From NCBI GenBank assembly GCA_021805865.1, contig JAJZDX010000022.1, forward strand, positions 1 to 64,000: DNA of 64,000 nucleotides, given 5' to 3'. Every line of letters begins with the position of its first letter. Position 1 is the first letter of the stretch. The notes beneath the pieces are model-generated. The model saw only the letters and a program-made list of their open reading frames with translations. It was not told where the DNA came from and made no database searches. Source of the stretch: Pseudomonadota bacterium. GTDB taxonomy: Bacteria > Pseudomonadota > Gammaproteobacteria > Steroidobacterales > Steroidobacteraceae. Positions 62,924 through 64,000 of the stretch are shown one piece after another. Made by a program: the position numbers and the translations under genes.

Positions 62924-64000
<1,077 letters not shown>

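Overview
The window is GC-rich (about 70% by eye), densely coded DNA from a Gram-negative bacterium, most likely a gammaproteobacterium near the Xanthomonadales/Nevskiales. Three things point there: the gene order fabD-fabG-acpP-fabF-pabB-pabC-mltG-tmk-holB-pilZ, a type II secretion gene run, and several TonB receptor/FecR-type remnants. TTG or GTG starts appear repeatedly, which fits high GC. No tRNA, rRNA or CRISPR array was seen. The finer taxonomy is inference.

Layout. 1-129 is the start of etfB, running off the left edge. 300-3880 is an oligopeptide ABC transporter (two permeases and a fused OppD-OppF ATPase) followed at once by an AlaA-type aminotransferase (3883-5160). 5205-11176 is an AddB-like/AddA-like nuclease-helicase pair for double-strand break processing. 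11181-17179 (minus) is gspGHIJKLMN, the pseudopilin and inner-membrane platform part of a type II secretion system; gspC, D, E and F are not here. 17460-26263 is the fatty-acid, folate, cell-wall, thymidylate, DNA polymerase III delta-prime and PilZ cluster. 26293-30327 (minus) holds a cNMP-binding/rhodanese protein, a FadJ-type beta-oxidation enzyme and an EEP-fold phosphodiesterase. 30465-30917 is a stand-alone TIR-like (ThsB-type) protein.

31132-33654 (minus) is a TonB-dependent receptor whose promoter carries four contiguous 11-bp units resembling a Pho box. 33932-34609 is NnrU. 34847-39961 is a YbhG-YbhF-YbhS-YbhR type export system. 40014-50166 is a loose run of small stress and envelope genes: BON protein, receiver domain, DksA-like zinc finger, DUF4136 lipoprotein, CBS pair, SpoIIAA-like protein, UppP, GT9 glycosyltransferase, tandem universal stress protein and a copper-type P-ATPase.

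50171-53440 is the odd part. A C-terminal stub of FecR and a C-terminal stub of a TonB receptor flank foreign-looking, lower-GC DNA. That DNA carries a strongly structured non-coding segment (about 50836-51100), a AAA ATPase of the ATPase_2/DUF234 kind with a palindromic operator in its promoter, and perhaps a transposase scrap. The structured segment resembles the HEARO/omega-RNA class associated with IscB, but no IscB is present; this identification is from pattern memory and needs a covariance-model search. Next to it (53484-55756) is a secreted M42 peptidase made of a degenerate first domain and an intact second domain, interrupted by a frameshift.

56036-57316 is a DUF4010 membrane protein. 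57453-62856 is a tripartite efflux system (TolC-like, adaptor, RND pump). 62924-64000 (minus) is the C-terminal part of glycogen phosphorylase, running off the right edge.
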